Origin: Liolophura sinensis
Lineage: Eukaryota > Mollusca > Polyplacophora > Chitonida > Chitonidae
DNA length: 64,000 nt
Direction of reading: 5' to 3'
NCBI RefSeq assembly: GCF_032854445.1
Contig: NC_088300.1
Span: 1,736,001-1,800,000 of the forward strand
Shown here: one piece after another, positions 49,996 to 62,904 of the stretch
How positions within the stretch are numbered: position 1 is the stretch's first letter
Layout of the letters: each line of letters begins with the position of its first letter
Program-made: the position numbers and the translations under genes
Notes under the pieces: generated by a model
Told to the model about the DNA's origin: nothing
Seen by the model: the letters and a program-made list of their open reading frames with translations, nothing else
Databases searched by the model: none

Positions 49996-50990
49996 GATTA
50001 GGAATTTAAACATTATTATATAAGCTAAGTTTTAACTTTTTCCCCATTTTAAATTATCCACATATATCCATGCATGACGAGGAGCCTATATCGAGATATA
50101 AATTTATGTGGGAGCATATATAGTGTTATTATAGCGGAATTAAAGCGTGGCGTGTATGGGCGTGGGTATATGTCACGTCCTTCAGAATTAAACGTTCTCC
50201 CTGAATCGTCAGTTACACCCGAGTGACTGATATCTATGCTGTTCTCCCCCTAAGCACATTATCTACTGCATCACTTCACAAGGAGGTCGTCGTCGTCGTC
50301 TTCGTTTTTGTTGTTCTTGCACATCTCACATGAACCGTTGAATTAAAGAGTTCAGATAGTACTAATGACGCGCAGGCCAAAACAAATATCTGTGCCGTTA
50401 CGGCACGACAGAAGATGATAGTAGAACAACAACTTGACATCATCACATAGTTTTGTACGGAGCCCAGACGCAGCTAGTCCTCTCCGTTCCCACGGTCATT
50501 GGGCTGCTGACATGTGCCCTAAAATTCCAGGAGGGCCGGGGGTGTCCGTGAAAATAGCGAACGGTCCACGCGCTGAAAGGGGACCCATGGAGATACAAGC
50601 ATACCGGAACAGGGCACCCTTGATCATCGAGATATAACCAGTTATATTGATGTACTGTCAGTCCGTACATGTAGGGCTTTAAACATTTGCCCCAATGCGC
50701 ACTAAATTGTTGTTGTTGTTGTTTTTTTTTTCAATTTAAAGCAATTTATTACCATAAAATTGCAAACCATCACTTAATAATGAAGCCCAGTCGCGTGGTA
50801 TGAAAAAAATATGATCACTGGATTTCAAGATTCAAGTTTTAAATTGTTTTAAGAACAACGTCGTGTAAAACGTACAGTTTCATCTTTGATATTTGTTACA
50901 GTTCTAATTATTACGTTGTGAGAAATGCTTTCTTTTGCACTATATTATCATAATAACTGCATGTACCTTCACCACATTTGTCGTCTGGGT
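49996..50990. other. Unique CpG-containing DNA
   Basis: No exon recognised. A perfect short hairpin GTGCCG-TTA-CGGCAC lies at 50392-50406. Confidence 0.45.
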
Positions 50991-51832
50991 GGGTTAAACG
51001 ATTGCACGTGATGGCGCGAGCAAAGCACGTGCCGCACTGTGACTCGGGGCGAACTTCTAAAGGACAGGGAAGGAATCGGTTTACTGCTGTGCTGTTTCGT
51101 TATTCGCTAGTCAGATTCCAAGCTCAGAACTGTCCCGCGTGTTAAAAGTGTCACGCTGATCAGCTGACAAGCCCGCCGCGAGCTCATATCACGAATTTAA
51201 AGAAGACCTTTATGACCTCTCGCACGCAGTAAGATAACTATATAGCGACGAATTTTCCAGCTCGGACGATTCATCTGCTGGAAAAAAAAGTTGTGTTTTG
51301 ACTTGTCTGGCTGTAGAGAGATCTGGAAGGCTGGAAGCGCATGAATTACAGCAATAGGTGTAAGGCAGAAATTTGTTCGCAGCGATTAGAGTTGATGGTA
51401 GTTTAGATTAAGGCTCGTGTGGCTAGCATGTGCTCGGCTCAGCTGATTGTTTACTGCAGGCGTCCACACAACCTCCGACGCTGTTAATTCAAGTGGGCAT
51501 GCGCACGGCACGCGGCACAAGCCAGCATCTGTCTTGGAGTCTATTCCTTGTGCGCCGCGGAGGGGGGAGTTAATGCGCGAAGGCTGCCGACGAACTGAAT
51601 TACGCCAGCGTATATAGCTTTAATAGATGGCTCATGAATTTTGCCAGCTCCGTCTTCTTTTTGTCAGCGGATGAAAATGTTACACTTAACTCAAAGTTCT
51701 TCGGAGAGTTCAGTTCGTAGTACATGGGAATGGTTGGTTTTACCGGCTTGTGCTCTGTCACACTTTTGAAGATAATCACAACTTTAAACTTTGGAGAGGA
51801 AACTTTCCTGTGGCAGTTTCTGAGAAAAAGCA
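50991..51832 (+). promoter_or_regulatory. Putative promoter/5' UTR of the Jagged-like gene
   Basis: This stretch is among the most GC- and CpG-rich in the window, against a low-CpG background. Two palindromic E-boxes (CACGTG) lie 21 bp apart at 51005-51010 and 51026-51031, the type of site bound by bHLH/HES factors. A TATATAG step at 51611 could act as a TATA element. No RBPJ/CSL consensus (GTGGGAA) was noticed. The promoter call is inferred from composition and position. Confidence 0.45.
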
Positions 51833-52171
51833 ATGCTGTCACTTCAGTTTTGTGTGATGGTTACGATGTGGGGAGTTGTGAGGGCCTCTGGTCATTTCGA
51901 GCTACAAATCATCAGTATACAGAATAGGCGTGGGGAATTAGCCGACAGGAGCTGTTGTGAGGGAACATCCCGTAACAAGGAAGGGGTGTGCACCCAGGAT
52001 TGTACTACCTATGTTCGTGTATGTTTGAAGGAATACCAGGCCAGCCCCCACCCCGATGGTCCCTGTACCTTAGGAAATTTATCGAGTGCCATTCTGGGGG
52101 GTAAATCGTTTACATACCCGCTTAACAGCAATGCGTCGAGACTTGATATACCATTTGACTTCGCATGGACC
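51833..52171 (+). CDS. Jagged/Serrate-type Notch ligand, first coding exon (partial gene)
   Basis: The exon encodes 113 residues and ends TGGACC|GTGAGT in phase 0. Residues 1-18 form a hydrophobic signal peptide (MLSLQFCVMVTMWGVVRA). Residue 19 starts the MNNL (C2-like) Notch-ligand domain: SGHFELQIISIQN, GEL, SCCEG (C41-C42), CTQDC (C53, C57), VRVCLKEYQ (C64), GPCTLG (C78) and the end IPFDFAWT. The FEL-x-I-x-S-x-Q-N start and FAW ending favour Jagged/Serrate over Delta. An in-frame TGA four codons upstream fixes ATG 51833 as the exon's first Met. Later exons (rest of MNNL, DSL, EGF repeats) are not in the next 11.8 kb, so the gene runs off the right edge. In vertebrate JAG1 the signal peptide and this region are on two exons; here they are one. 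Confidence 0.93.
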
Positions 52172-54030
52172 GTGAGTATATAATCATGTTGACGAGAAAT
52201 TAACGTTTAGCATCCATATAGTGTCAGTGTTTGTCATTTTATTACAGGGTATTCATACACGGATTAGTACGTTGTAAACGTTAATCCTATTTGATGGATA
52301 ATCTCGCACAATTACATTGGTGAAAGATTCATCGTCACCGGTACGAGCATGTCTGAAGGGTACTCGGGTTACAGATGTTCAGCTGTCGAATTCCTTTACA
52401 TGTAATACTTAAGTTTTCATGAATACCCCAAAATCAAATAGTTATATGAACAAATAATTATTGTAGATAATTATTAGAAAGACATTCTTCTATTGGTTTT
52501 GTCGGGTATATCGTACTATCAAAGTTTACACACCAAACATGACTTCAGTGCAAGCGTGGGAGAGCTTGCTAAGATTGAAACAAAGTAACCAACAATTCTG
52601 GCAACAATGTTATTGATGTCCGGGAAAGTCGTACAGGTCAGCCCGGATGCATGTGTTCATGACGCATGTTCTGCTCTAGAAAAACAAAGCGAACGGTACC
52701 AAGCCATTTGCATACAGTTTGGCATTGCCTTTAGTTTTATCTCGATATTATTGCCACATTTGGTTATTATAGCTATAGTCTAGCCTGCTGTCTTTTTCCT
52801 CTCTATACCCTGGCAATTTGCGTGTTCCTGCACGTTCTGGCGTCAGCCCACGTATGTACGTAAACCTACCCAAATCCATTCACTTTGGTTTTGTATTAAT
52901 TTTAGTGGGAATTCATCCTGGGGCACTGTCCGCCCCCTCCATGCCCCAAGCCCTGCAGGTTGCTGTCCCGACACCGTGAACTAACCGAAGCAGTGATAAA
53001 CCCACGTGGTTCGATGTACTATAAGATGATTAGTTTAGGGAATGAAGGGCGGCACATCTATATACCCGTGGGTGAAAGTCTCGTGTCAGCCGTATATGGG
53101 TGGGCGGCGATATTTTAAGAAATCAGGGGTAATTAAGGTGACTTGCCATCTTCTAAATAGGAATGTTCCTGTAAAAACCAGCAAAGCACATGCACTGAAC
53201 GAGTGGTATACCTTATGTGATGATGAATGAGGCATTGCACACATACACGGTATGTTAAGTCGTTATTTAGAAGTTCATGTCGTGTTGTAGATGTGGAAAT
53301 ACGGCAACCACGAATGAAGCAATTCACTGAATTACGACTGAGATCAAAACATGCATTTTAAGCCGAATAGGTGCTGCCTCACTGTAACAACATACCGTGT
53401 AAACACGACGCCCAGCTCAGCTGTATCTTTAACGACAGTGAACTGATCTCTGGCAGCTTAATCGTCTGTGAATTGTCCCTACCACAAAAGCGCCCATGCT
53501 CGACCCAGCTTGGGATTGAATCCGGGTTTATATTATTAGGCGGACTTCCTATATCAATTTGATTTCCGGTTCGCTTTAGTCGTAAAAAAAATCATTCGCC
53601 GCAAGGTTTTAGCCAGTTTATAGCCGTTTGGCATGAATGGGTATGAAACTGTGATGCACACTTTTAGTTACTTTAAGGACCTTATAAGTGAAATATTTTT
53701 GAGAATGGCCTCAAAACTCCATTAAAATGAAATAAATAAATTTCAAGGACCTAGAATAACGGAGTGCATTCAGCACAGTTATACTGCGTGTGATGTCATT
53801 ATATAGTTATATATGTTCGGTGCGTGCAAAGAGCTAATCCAAGTATGGCACATGCTGTAACATGACTGTTCATACTATAGGAGTATGCTTTATGACAGCC
53901 TACCGAATGTTCAACCTAACCCCTGGACGTAATTGGTACTTTCCGGTCGCATGCTATACATGTGCACTGCTCGATGCTTTCTTCCACAACATACTCCATG
54001 TGGTCGGTATAAGTCGCGTCACGTACATGC

Positions 54031-54064
54031 ACCTATATATATATATATATATATATATATAGGT
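54031..54064. repeat. (TA)14 microsatellite within a perfect palindrome
   Basis: The TA run is bounded by ACC on the left and GGT on the right, so the whole 34-bp stretch is self-complementary and could extrude a cruciform. Confidence 0.9.
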
Positions 54065-56628
54065 TTTTATGTCCAAGAGTATGATCATCCTTTGTGTCAG
54101 ACAGGGTTAACCCGAGGAAGCACCGCCTTGCTGTATAGATCGTCATAAAGTTTGAAGTCTTCAACAACATACATACAAATCATCGAGGTTTCTGTGGCGA
54201 TGCCACAATCAGCTTAGTACAATCAATTTTTTCGACATATATAAAAACGATAAAGTGGAAAAAAGATTATTTTTATAATCACCGTAAATACATATATATA
54301 TATGGGGTCTTCTCCTAACAGAGCTCGTGTTAGAGTTGATGGGTCAGTACAGTCTCCTTCCACAGTGACGGGGGACGAATAGAGGGCTCGTGCCGGGCGA
54401 AGCTACCGTCTAACGCGTCTCTCCCCCTCCCTTATCTCTCACTCTCCGTAACACACGCAATGTGTAACAGATACCTCGGCGGCCGACTCGTCAGATATCG
54501 GCCTCGTTTATCGCCACATTTTTAGAATTGTCTGGTTTTCTTACTACATCTTGCGTATATTATTTACAGTTCCTCGGCCTGTGAAGCGACCGCTAGAGCC
54601 TCTGTAGGCAAGAGGTAAAACTTGAGGATGGGTATGAAGAAAAAAGTATCGAAATTATACTAATCCCGTACATATGGCATGCTGCATGCGTGCGTGCGTT
54701 CACATACCGTGAGTGCTAACAGAGGGTACGCAGTACTAGACTCCAGCAGGCAAGCTGTAGTACATTCTTCACCGGGGTAGAAAGTGCGCTCTGACCGCTG
54801 TATACTAGGCTGCATATCACCTGGGCAAAGCCCTACTTGTATACGGCACTTACATCACTGTCATTTGTCAGAACAGTCAAATTATACGACTGTACAAATA
54901 TATTGGATCCCAGTGATAATCTATACTCTCAGTGCTGTGTGATTGGTCTGTTGGTTTTGCTTTTCTTCCTGTATCTGGTGTACATAAAGTCCTCCACGGT
55001 ATACTCCAATATAAAAAGTAAAATCCATTTAATTTAAGTTAATAACGCTACTACTTGTAGGTCTTTGCTCTTGATGAAAGTGCTATAATAAAGGGTAATA
55101 TTTGTCACCATGTGGGAAAAAAAGATTTCTGGATCGTAATACTCACTTGAATAAGTATACTACCCATGCATACTGCATGTTTTCACTTTCGCTTTGGCCT
55201 CATCTCGCGTTGGCCGACATTAATGTTTCATTTAGCGGTGTGGAGATCTGGGCGCTGCTTCACGAGGTTTATGAGCAGGTACCGTTATGTCATGATGAGC
55301 CGTTAATGAGTTCAGGGAAGGACTCGCGTTTAAGGCTTTCACTCTACCCGAATTGACATGCCGGTTACCAGAGCTGGGTTTTGTGTGGAACATCGCGTGC
55401 CGGAGTGTGTCTGAGGTTGCTGGCTTCATCGCGAGACGGTTTTTGACGAGGTCCGGCACGTGAGTTTGTGGTCTCGTCTATCGCGGAGTCTGTCAGTCTA
55501 GGTGCTCGTGCTGCGGGTGTTCGCGTGTTCCGAAAACCACATGCGACTGACACGGAAAACGGCGGAAGAGTTGACTGTTGACATATTTGTAACCTCTTGT
55601 CGGGAGTTTTAGAATGAAAGTATCGGTATTTTTCAACTGCAGCCTTGCAATCTTTTACATTTTGATGGTTACAGCCTCACGCTGAAGTTCATCCATAAGC
55701 TGGTACGCCGTATCAAGATGACGCGATCAAGTAGGGTAAATGAAACGTGAAAAACATTTTAAATAAACTTTTATCGCCGTCACGTGTTTTAGAATAATCC
55801 AGCAATCAACTTTGAATATTTTTGAATATTTCCATCATTAAAATTTAGTTGAATTGTATTTCTTCTCAAAATGGTTGTGTACAAACTGTCAAAATATAGG
55901 CCAACTACTGATATATATTTATAACATACAGCCCAGCGTGTGTCTAATTTACTAGATCCATTTAGTTCTGCAGATTTCAGATTGTCCAGTTGTGAACAAT
56001 TAAATCATCTCTATGTCTACATGGAAGGATTTTGCTTAAGTGTTTAGCATATGGATGATTACTGTACATGTACTTTACGTCAGTGTATCAGTTATTTACC
56101 ATGCACCAGTTAGATCAGTATACGTCAGGTGAAAAACCAATTCAGCTATTCAGGTGTGAGTACCAGATACATGTTCAAGTTATCTACAAATAGGTGCACA
56201 AAAACGTTTGTCTTAGCTCTGTACATGATGACAATTTTCAGTTCTTCACATCATAAGGCCTACATTTCTGTACTTCTGTACGCCAGGTGCATATACCCGT
56301 TGTGTATTTCAGCTGCACACTCTAGTACGGTTCTTTCAGCTGAACATTCCGTTCTGCAACTGTCCCTAGTGATGGGGTGCATAGAAAAGGCTCATTGTGT
56401 GCCTGTCCTTCTGTCTGTCACATGTGTCCTTGTCAACAATTTGCTACAGGCATCTTTAACTGTTTCGACCAGTGAAGTTCATATTAATGCACTGAGTGGT
56501 TTGAAGTCAGTCATATGTGTCTTGTTGGAATTGAGTTTTTCACTATGGAATCCATTATGGTTGCGGTGGGCCATCTTATATTTCTAGGCAGTGACCTTTG
56601 AACAAGATATATTGAACAGTTTTCACAC

Positions 56629-57000
56629 TTATACAGCTGCCTGAGGAAAGTGAAGGGGCAGTTGGGTGACTGATTTTTCAACACGTAAACTACAGAAACC
56701 AGTGTGGCCACCATCAGCAAGTTTGGATTTCTTAACCATTACCTCTCCCTGTGAAGGAGATGTTTTGAGAACAGTTTGCAACCAATTATCTTCATACTTA
56801 TTGATTGGGTTCAGGTCTGCAAAAAGATGGTCTGAGTGAGTTTTGTCCCTGTATTTAATCCAGTAAGACTGCTGTTGGCCGTTCATAATTTCTTGGTTGT
56901 TCAACCTGTCTAAATTGAGGTCAGCAAAGGAAGGATATTCTACACTCTGTACAACATACTCCTTACAGCACAGGAGTCCCTCTCTACCTTTTGGTTTACA
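56629..57000 (-). pseudogene. Unrecognised minus-strand open segment, 123 codons
   Basis: On the minus strand this stretch is open for 123 codons to a stop at 56629-56631, with protein-like composition (EYVVQSVEYPSFADLNLDRL, then KYRDKTHSDHLFADLNP and GEVMVKKSKLADGGHTGF). Its AT-rich surroundings would usually give more stops. Upstream the frame is closed by a stop at 57001-57003. A neighbouring frame continues for a few tens of codons on both sides, as in a frameshifted remnant. It could be a decayed mobile-element or host gene exon. I cannot name the family. Confidence 0.3.
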
Positions 57001-60000
57001 TCACTGCCACCACTGGTAAATTCTGTACCGAAATCTTGAACATTGCCGAGGTCACTGGGGTTACGGTGATGAGGCAGGAAGTGATATCAGAAAACACAAA
57101 CAATTGCTCTCAACCTTTGTCTCTAACAGTACTTTACATACATGCATTCTCTTTATCTGGAGTACATACAAAATGATTTTTACTAAAACCTAAAACAATT
57201 TTATTGATGAATGCTGATTAAATAGTTAAACAAGGGATGAAACTAAGCCTAAACAAGCATACATCCATCTTACAGGCTCCAAAGTGAAGCTTGTCTCTTG
57301 GTAGCAGTGATGTAAAGTGAAAAAGGTAGAGAGCAAGGCATAAGCTGTAAGGAGCATGTGTGTGCAATTCCAGTATGGCTACTGTGGGTCATGTTCGATT
57401 TCCTAGTTTTCACGCCTTTGTCTTACAAATGACTCTGAGAGTGGCAGTTTGTCTCATAATAAGGCAGTGGCAGCGGTGTTTGTTTCCCTTTATCATTCAT
57501 TCAAAAAATAATTAAGTAGACATTTTTTCTGGTGCATCTGTGCACATCTGAGGGGCTCATTAGGTCTTAAGAGCAATTGCACCAACCTGAGACAGCCTAG
57601 AGAGTTTGTTTTTTGTCAGGTAACTGACAAAGAGGTTTGTCTGTGGTGTACTTAATGCCCTGAGGGGTGCTGAGTTAAGTGGGGTTGGGCAGGAAAGTGA
57701 GGGGTTGGGGACTGCCAAACTAAAGCCAGCTGACCAGTGATTTAGGAAGAATACCCCCAGTCTCCAACCATCCCCAACAGGAACTGGGGACTATCTAATA
57801 CAGCACCCAATTACCTAATTAAGGGTTACCAAATGGCTTCCTTTGGGTCAGGGTGAATTTCCAGATGCAATGCAGATCCAGTTTTGGATGGGATAAGTAA
57901 CCTGGTGGCCATGATTTTGGCTTTTTTGTTTTTTTTGTTTGTTTTGTTTTCTTCTTTTGTTGTTGTTGTTTTTTTTGGAGAGGGGTGGGAATTTACACCT
58001 GACATTTAAGTTGCGGACATTTGACACTACTTCAGTACAGGTGTTACTCCATCAGGTAACCATGTACCCTGGTGCTGAACTTTTCTATCATTGATAACCC
58101 CAGTTCTATAGACCTCCCTTTTTAGCCAACAGGCTTTGTTGTTGTTGCACACCACCATATGGTTGTGTTAATGAAAGTCACATGGACACAGGTCCAGGGT
58201 GAAACAACAGATTATCATGTTAACACATTCAGAAAGCTCGGTATGAGTTGCGCTTTCCTAGACAGCCATTTTGTTTTGGCACAAGATTATTTAATAGTCT
58301 CACAAGTGAGTAGTAAACTGAAAGATTTTATGACCCATTTAGTTTCTGGATCACCGCTTAAGACTAATATAATGGGATTCAGCATTTAGAGCAGGGGATT
58401 ACACTTCTGTATGCATGTAGATTGAAGTGTATGAATTTTAGCTGTTTGAGGAAATTTAATTCTTAAACATTTGAAATAGAAAGTGGAAAAATACATGGTT
58501 TGGTTTAACAGGATAAACCATACATTTCCGATATTTTATTTAATTTGGTTAAAAAGAGTCCTTAATATCACTATACATACTTGTTTTTTGTTATGCTTAT
58601 ATGAGCGTTATTTCATGCTAAGAGCCATTGTGTTAATGCTTGTGGCTGTAAATTCATCTTCTTTCTGCTTCACAATCTAATAAAACCACATTTGTCTTGT
58701 CTGTTAGTTTTTAATGAATCTGCAGAAAGAGCCCGATCAGTCAATGATTTTTTGATGATTTTAGGAAAATTAGTGGTCTCTGTGTTGTAATTAGGATGCT
58801 AGGCTTTGGCAGAAAAAATGCCCTAAGGTGAATTGAGGACGCTCGCAAGCTGAGCATCTAGCAAACTATTGACAAATAATTGACTATCATAAAAAATTCG
58901 TCCTGAAGCTTGATTGCAGAAAAGTGACAGATGTTGTTTGAGGGCTAGTAGCAGGTTTACCCACTGGCGTCCTCTCATTACCAGCCCAGTATTTAACAAG
59001 ATGCAAGATTCCTTGTTTAGCAGTAAACTCTCAGCACATTTAGATTAAAAAACAAACCCCTGATGATATATGCCTTATTCATGGGTAAATTAGGGATATC
59101 CTTCTAAAAATACTCAGAACTCTTTAAGGTAATGAAATGGCAAAGAATAAAGGATAAATTAAGGTGAGAATTTGGTAGGTTGTGTGTATTCTGATTCTAA
59201 CCGAATAGTGTGACATTGTAGACTAATCCAAGAAGTTTTCAGTGCTTGTCATTTATTGGAATTGTGACATTAAATAGTATATCTAAATTTTTGAGCCATT
59301 AAAATCTATAAAAGGACTGATCTGTGGACATTTGGTGCCTGTAAAAGAGCAGTATGAACTTTGTCTCATGGACGGCCTGTATATTGGCACTAATTTCTAT
59401 CACTAGTTAATACAAAGTAGTTTTGAGTTTGCTTAACGAGCAAAAGGCAAACAGTGGCACGGGCTGGTGATTAAGAGATTGACAAAGAAACAATCGGGCC
59501 CCCAGGTGTTGTATTTACCTTGGTTAATCTAGGCTGTGTTAGCGGAGTGGCTTGTTTGAGGCTGTACGCAGAGGCCAGCAGCGCTCCCCAGGGTTTTTAG
59601 CTCAACATTGATTATCCTGCTCAGGATTGATAACTGTTATATCTGGTTATATGCGATGTAGGATGACTCAGTTAGCAACCCAGGTATATGCATAATTAGG
59701 TCATCACTTGACCTACTTTTTGCCATTGCAGATGTGCTCTAAATGAATGGCCATCAGCAACATTTGAAGTCTGCACCTTCAGCCACAGTGTTAGCAGAAT
59801 GTATATCTTTAAATCATAAGAATGCAGAAGCAAATGTTTGGAAGTGGACACAACACTTTTCTTTTGAGATTTTGGTATGAGCAAAGTAAACATGTATCGA
59901 CTTCTGATACGAGGTAGTATTTTAGCCATGCCTTTCCTGCAAGTAAGTGACAGTGGGTACAACTTCCGTATGTGTAGGGTAACACTATTCTTCACATGTG

Positions 60001-61017
60001 TGAGGGTGCAGATCTGACGAAAAGTTGCCAGTTGAACCATTTTGCTGAGCCATAGTTCAGTAATGTTATTCTTTGTCAGTGAGTCTACTATTTGTCGTGC
60101 AGGTAAGCTGTAGAGATGGATCTGCTCAGACTGTGCGCAGATTTTTAGCAGAAGGAAGGTAAATTGTCAGTATTTAACCTATTTTAATCACTCTATTTCA
60201 AACTGTCTGCTATTGAGAGATCTAGTGTCCTACAAATGTAAATATTGACTAGCTGCACATTGGGTGATAAATCTCATTGTGCCTTTTGCTCTGTTGAAAT
60301 TGATCTGTTTTATTAGACCATTATCAATAATTCACGATGCCGCTTTACCCTGTCTCATTATTGATCCGTGCTGAGGTATTTTGTGGAAGCAGTCTGTCGT
60401 CGTTGTGTTTTCTGCCAGTCCCTCACATTAAAAGCGTCTCTATCTAGTGCCAGTCCACCTATCACTAACAATACAAGCTTTCAAAACCTTTTTTACCTCT
60501 CAAACAAATGACCTCTATGTTTACAGAGCCTTTTACTCATTACGATAAAAGCCTGATATTTGTTTATTTTGCACACAAAAAAATGTAAATTAGTCTATAA
60601 TTATCACATTGGTGGTAAAAAGCTGGCCAATGCCTGAGCTGGTTATGTTCTACCTTTGTGTGGATAAGATGAGGGCATTAATACATAATTATACGCTGTA
60701 GTGTGCTGCATTCTTGTGGGGACAAGCTTGAAATACACCTAGAATGTGTTGAACTGCAGTTAATTACTAGAGGATATTTGTAATTAGTAGGTTTCTGCAT
60801 TAGGGAAAATTACAAAACATATTTTGACTTATGGATTTGACCAATCATTTGATATTAAAATATATCTAGTATGCACTGTTTGCACATATTTTGTTAATTA
60901 CAAGCTACATGTACATGACAGATTCAGCATTTTTGTAGTGTGCATGTATTTCTCTTTTCGGTATGATTAGTATTATTCAATATTATAAAAACAACTGAGC
61001 CATCATTAAAAAATATC

Positions 61018-61151
61018 GATCTGACAGCAACTTGCGGATGGTCGTGGATTTCCCCCGGGCTCTGCACGGTTTCCTCCCACCATAATGCTGGATGGATATA
61101 AGTGAAATATTCTTGAGTATGGCGTAAAACACCAATCAAATAAATAAATAA
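61018..61151 (+). mobile_element. 5'-truncated SINE (family B) with a 13-bp target-site duplication
   Basis: The body runs from the AACTTGCGGATGG block through TTTCCTCCCACCATAATGCT and TTGAGTATGGCGTAAAACAC to an AAATAAATAAATA tail. ATTAAAAAATATC occurs on both sides (61005-61017 and 61152-61164). The exact duplication and intact body point to a recent insertion in the Jagged-like intron. Confidence 0.92.
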
Positions 61152-61164
61152 ATTAAAAAATATC

Positions 61165-62904
61165 TACACTGGGAATCCAAACTTTAAAACATATATAGGC
61201 ATCTACTCTAAAGTTCTTATTCAGAGTTTGATGGGATTTTTGTTTTTTCCTCAGATTTCTTCAAAACCCGAGTCTTATTAATTTGCCAGGATTTAAAAAA
61301 AGAATTTTCCAATAAACGGGTCCTATTTGCTGTGATAGTATCAGGTTACATGCAACAAAGAATGTTTTAAGGATGGCCTGGTGGACATTTGTGAATGAAG
61401 ATGTGTGACAAGCTTTGTCAGATCTACACCAGTTGGCACATGTTGGCATGTATTATATTTCCATGCAGAAGGAGCAAATAACTGTGTCTGATTTGTAAAT
61501 CGGGGGCATTAAGGACATCAGAAATTGACAAATTGTGATTTCTGAATATAACTGTTAATAATTACACTTTTCTCAAGAGCCAAGGGCACCTCAGTTGTTA
61601 CATGTAACAAAGGCCAGGTAACACATGAGTCAATAATGAACGTTCCTTGTTAAGAAGGTATCTTACCAGCTGCTACTTTTTTACTACCTGTGAATTTGAT
61701 ACACCTTCAGAGTATTGACAGCTTGCCAAGTTCGCACTGACTTGAGTTTGGCATCAGCAAGGATTGTATGTGAGGGGTTATGTGTACTCAACTGTCATGC
61801 TTTATTCAGAATTACCCTTGTACTATTGGTGTCAGAGATGAGCAGTGCACAAGCTGTAGGTAATCTGTCCTAAAGATACAGCTGCGCCATGCACAGCACA
61901 GATAGAGGCTTATCATCCACATAAATGCCTCCTGCTTAGTCGCAAATTATGTAAAGAATATTTGGAAACCTGAATTTTCTTCACAAAACTCTGAGAGCAG
62001 AATGTACAGCTTAATTTTAATGATGTGCTGTTTTTGGTCAGTCTTGCAAATGCTCATCATGTTATGTCCCCGCGGTAAACCCAGAACTTTTTATTCTCAA
62101 AAACTCAAAGGTTAAATATTGTTTAATCTGTAACCCTACACAGTACTACACCATTTATTCACCTGTAAACACGCCTTGATCATATCCAATAGTTAATTAG
62201 CCTAGAACGTAAATAAATGTGCAGACTAATCATTGAAGACAACCATGCACTGTGCGCAGCAAAAAAAACTTGGCTGCGGATCGATTCTCAGCTGTTTGGC
62301 ACAGTGGCTTTATAGGCTACTAACATATCTGATTATCTTAGATTTATGGCACTACTTGAAGGATGAATGTTGTAAACTTTCCCACGATACTTTATGAATA
62401 GGTAATGTGAATAAATACTGTTTGGTATTGTGTTGAGCCACTTGTCAGAGCTCTGCGTCTCAGTGGCTTCTCCACAGAATCTGACCATTTCAGAATAGCT
62501 AGCGTACTACAGGTATTGATCAATGGCATGTGGGCACAAAATGTTGATACCTGAAGATAACATATGAATGAAAAAGTAAGCATGTACTTCAAACATCCTT
62601 TAGGTTGGATATTTTGGGGGTTTTTCCTTTGGGTAGATTTGCTTTCATTCAGTGCCAAAGTCTCATGTCAATGATTTGATATGAAGTTGGTGATGTTAAA
62701 ATGGATCAAGAGAGTCCTGACACAAAAATAGATATTCCATAAGTAGGGTTAGATGTACTTAAAATATATTTATCTTCCCTCCCACTGTCACATAAGCAAT
62801 TGCCATCACCACAAAGGGTTTGAACTGCCCTGCTTGTTGTTAATACTAACACTGTTAAGCATGTGTCTGAAATATCAAGAGCCTTGTGCATTAATCCTGT
62901 ATCA
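61165..62904 (+). other. Jagged-like intron 1 (continued)
   Basis: AT-rich unique sequence with no exon or array recognised. Confidence 0.5.

Larger units (their letters stand above)
52172..61004 (+). other. First intron of the Jagged-like gene (left part)
   Basis: The donor is GTGAGT. No further Notch-ligand exon was found. A CpG-rich patch lies at 55,200-55,570, and mixed-complexity blocks at about 57,540-57,700, 58,720-58,990 and 59,440-60,430 look like possible regulatory DNA, with homeodomain-type ATCAAT/TAATTA words. This is impression only. A minus-strand open stretch lies at 56629-57000 and a (TA)14 palindrome at 54031. Confidence 0.55.

Noticed and set aside
56129-56587. 152-codon + strand frame in the Jagged-like intron
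   Set aside because: Cys/Leu/Ser-rich composition typical of chance frames, and no conserved motif.
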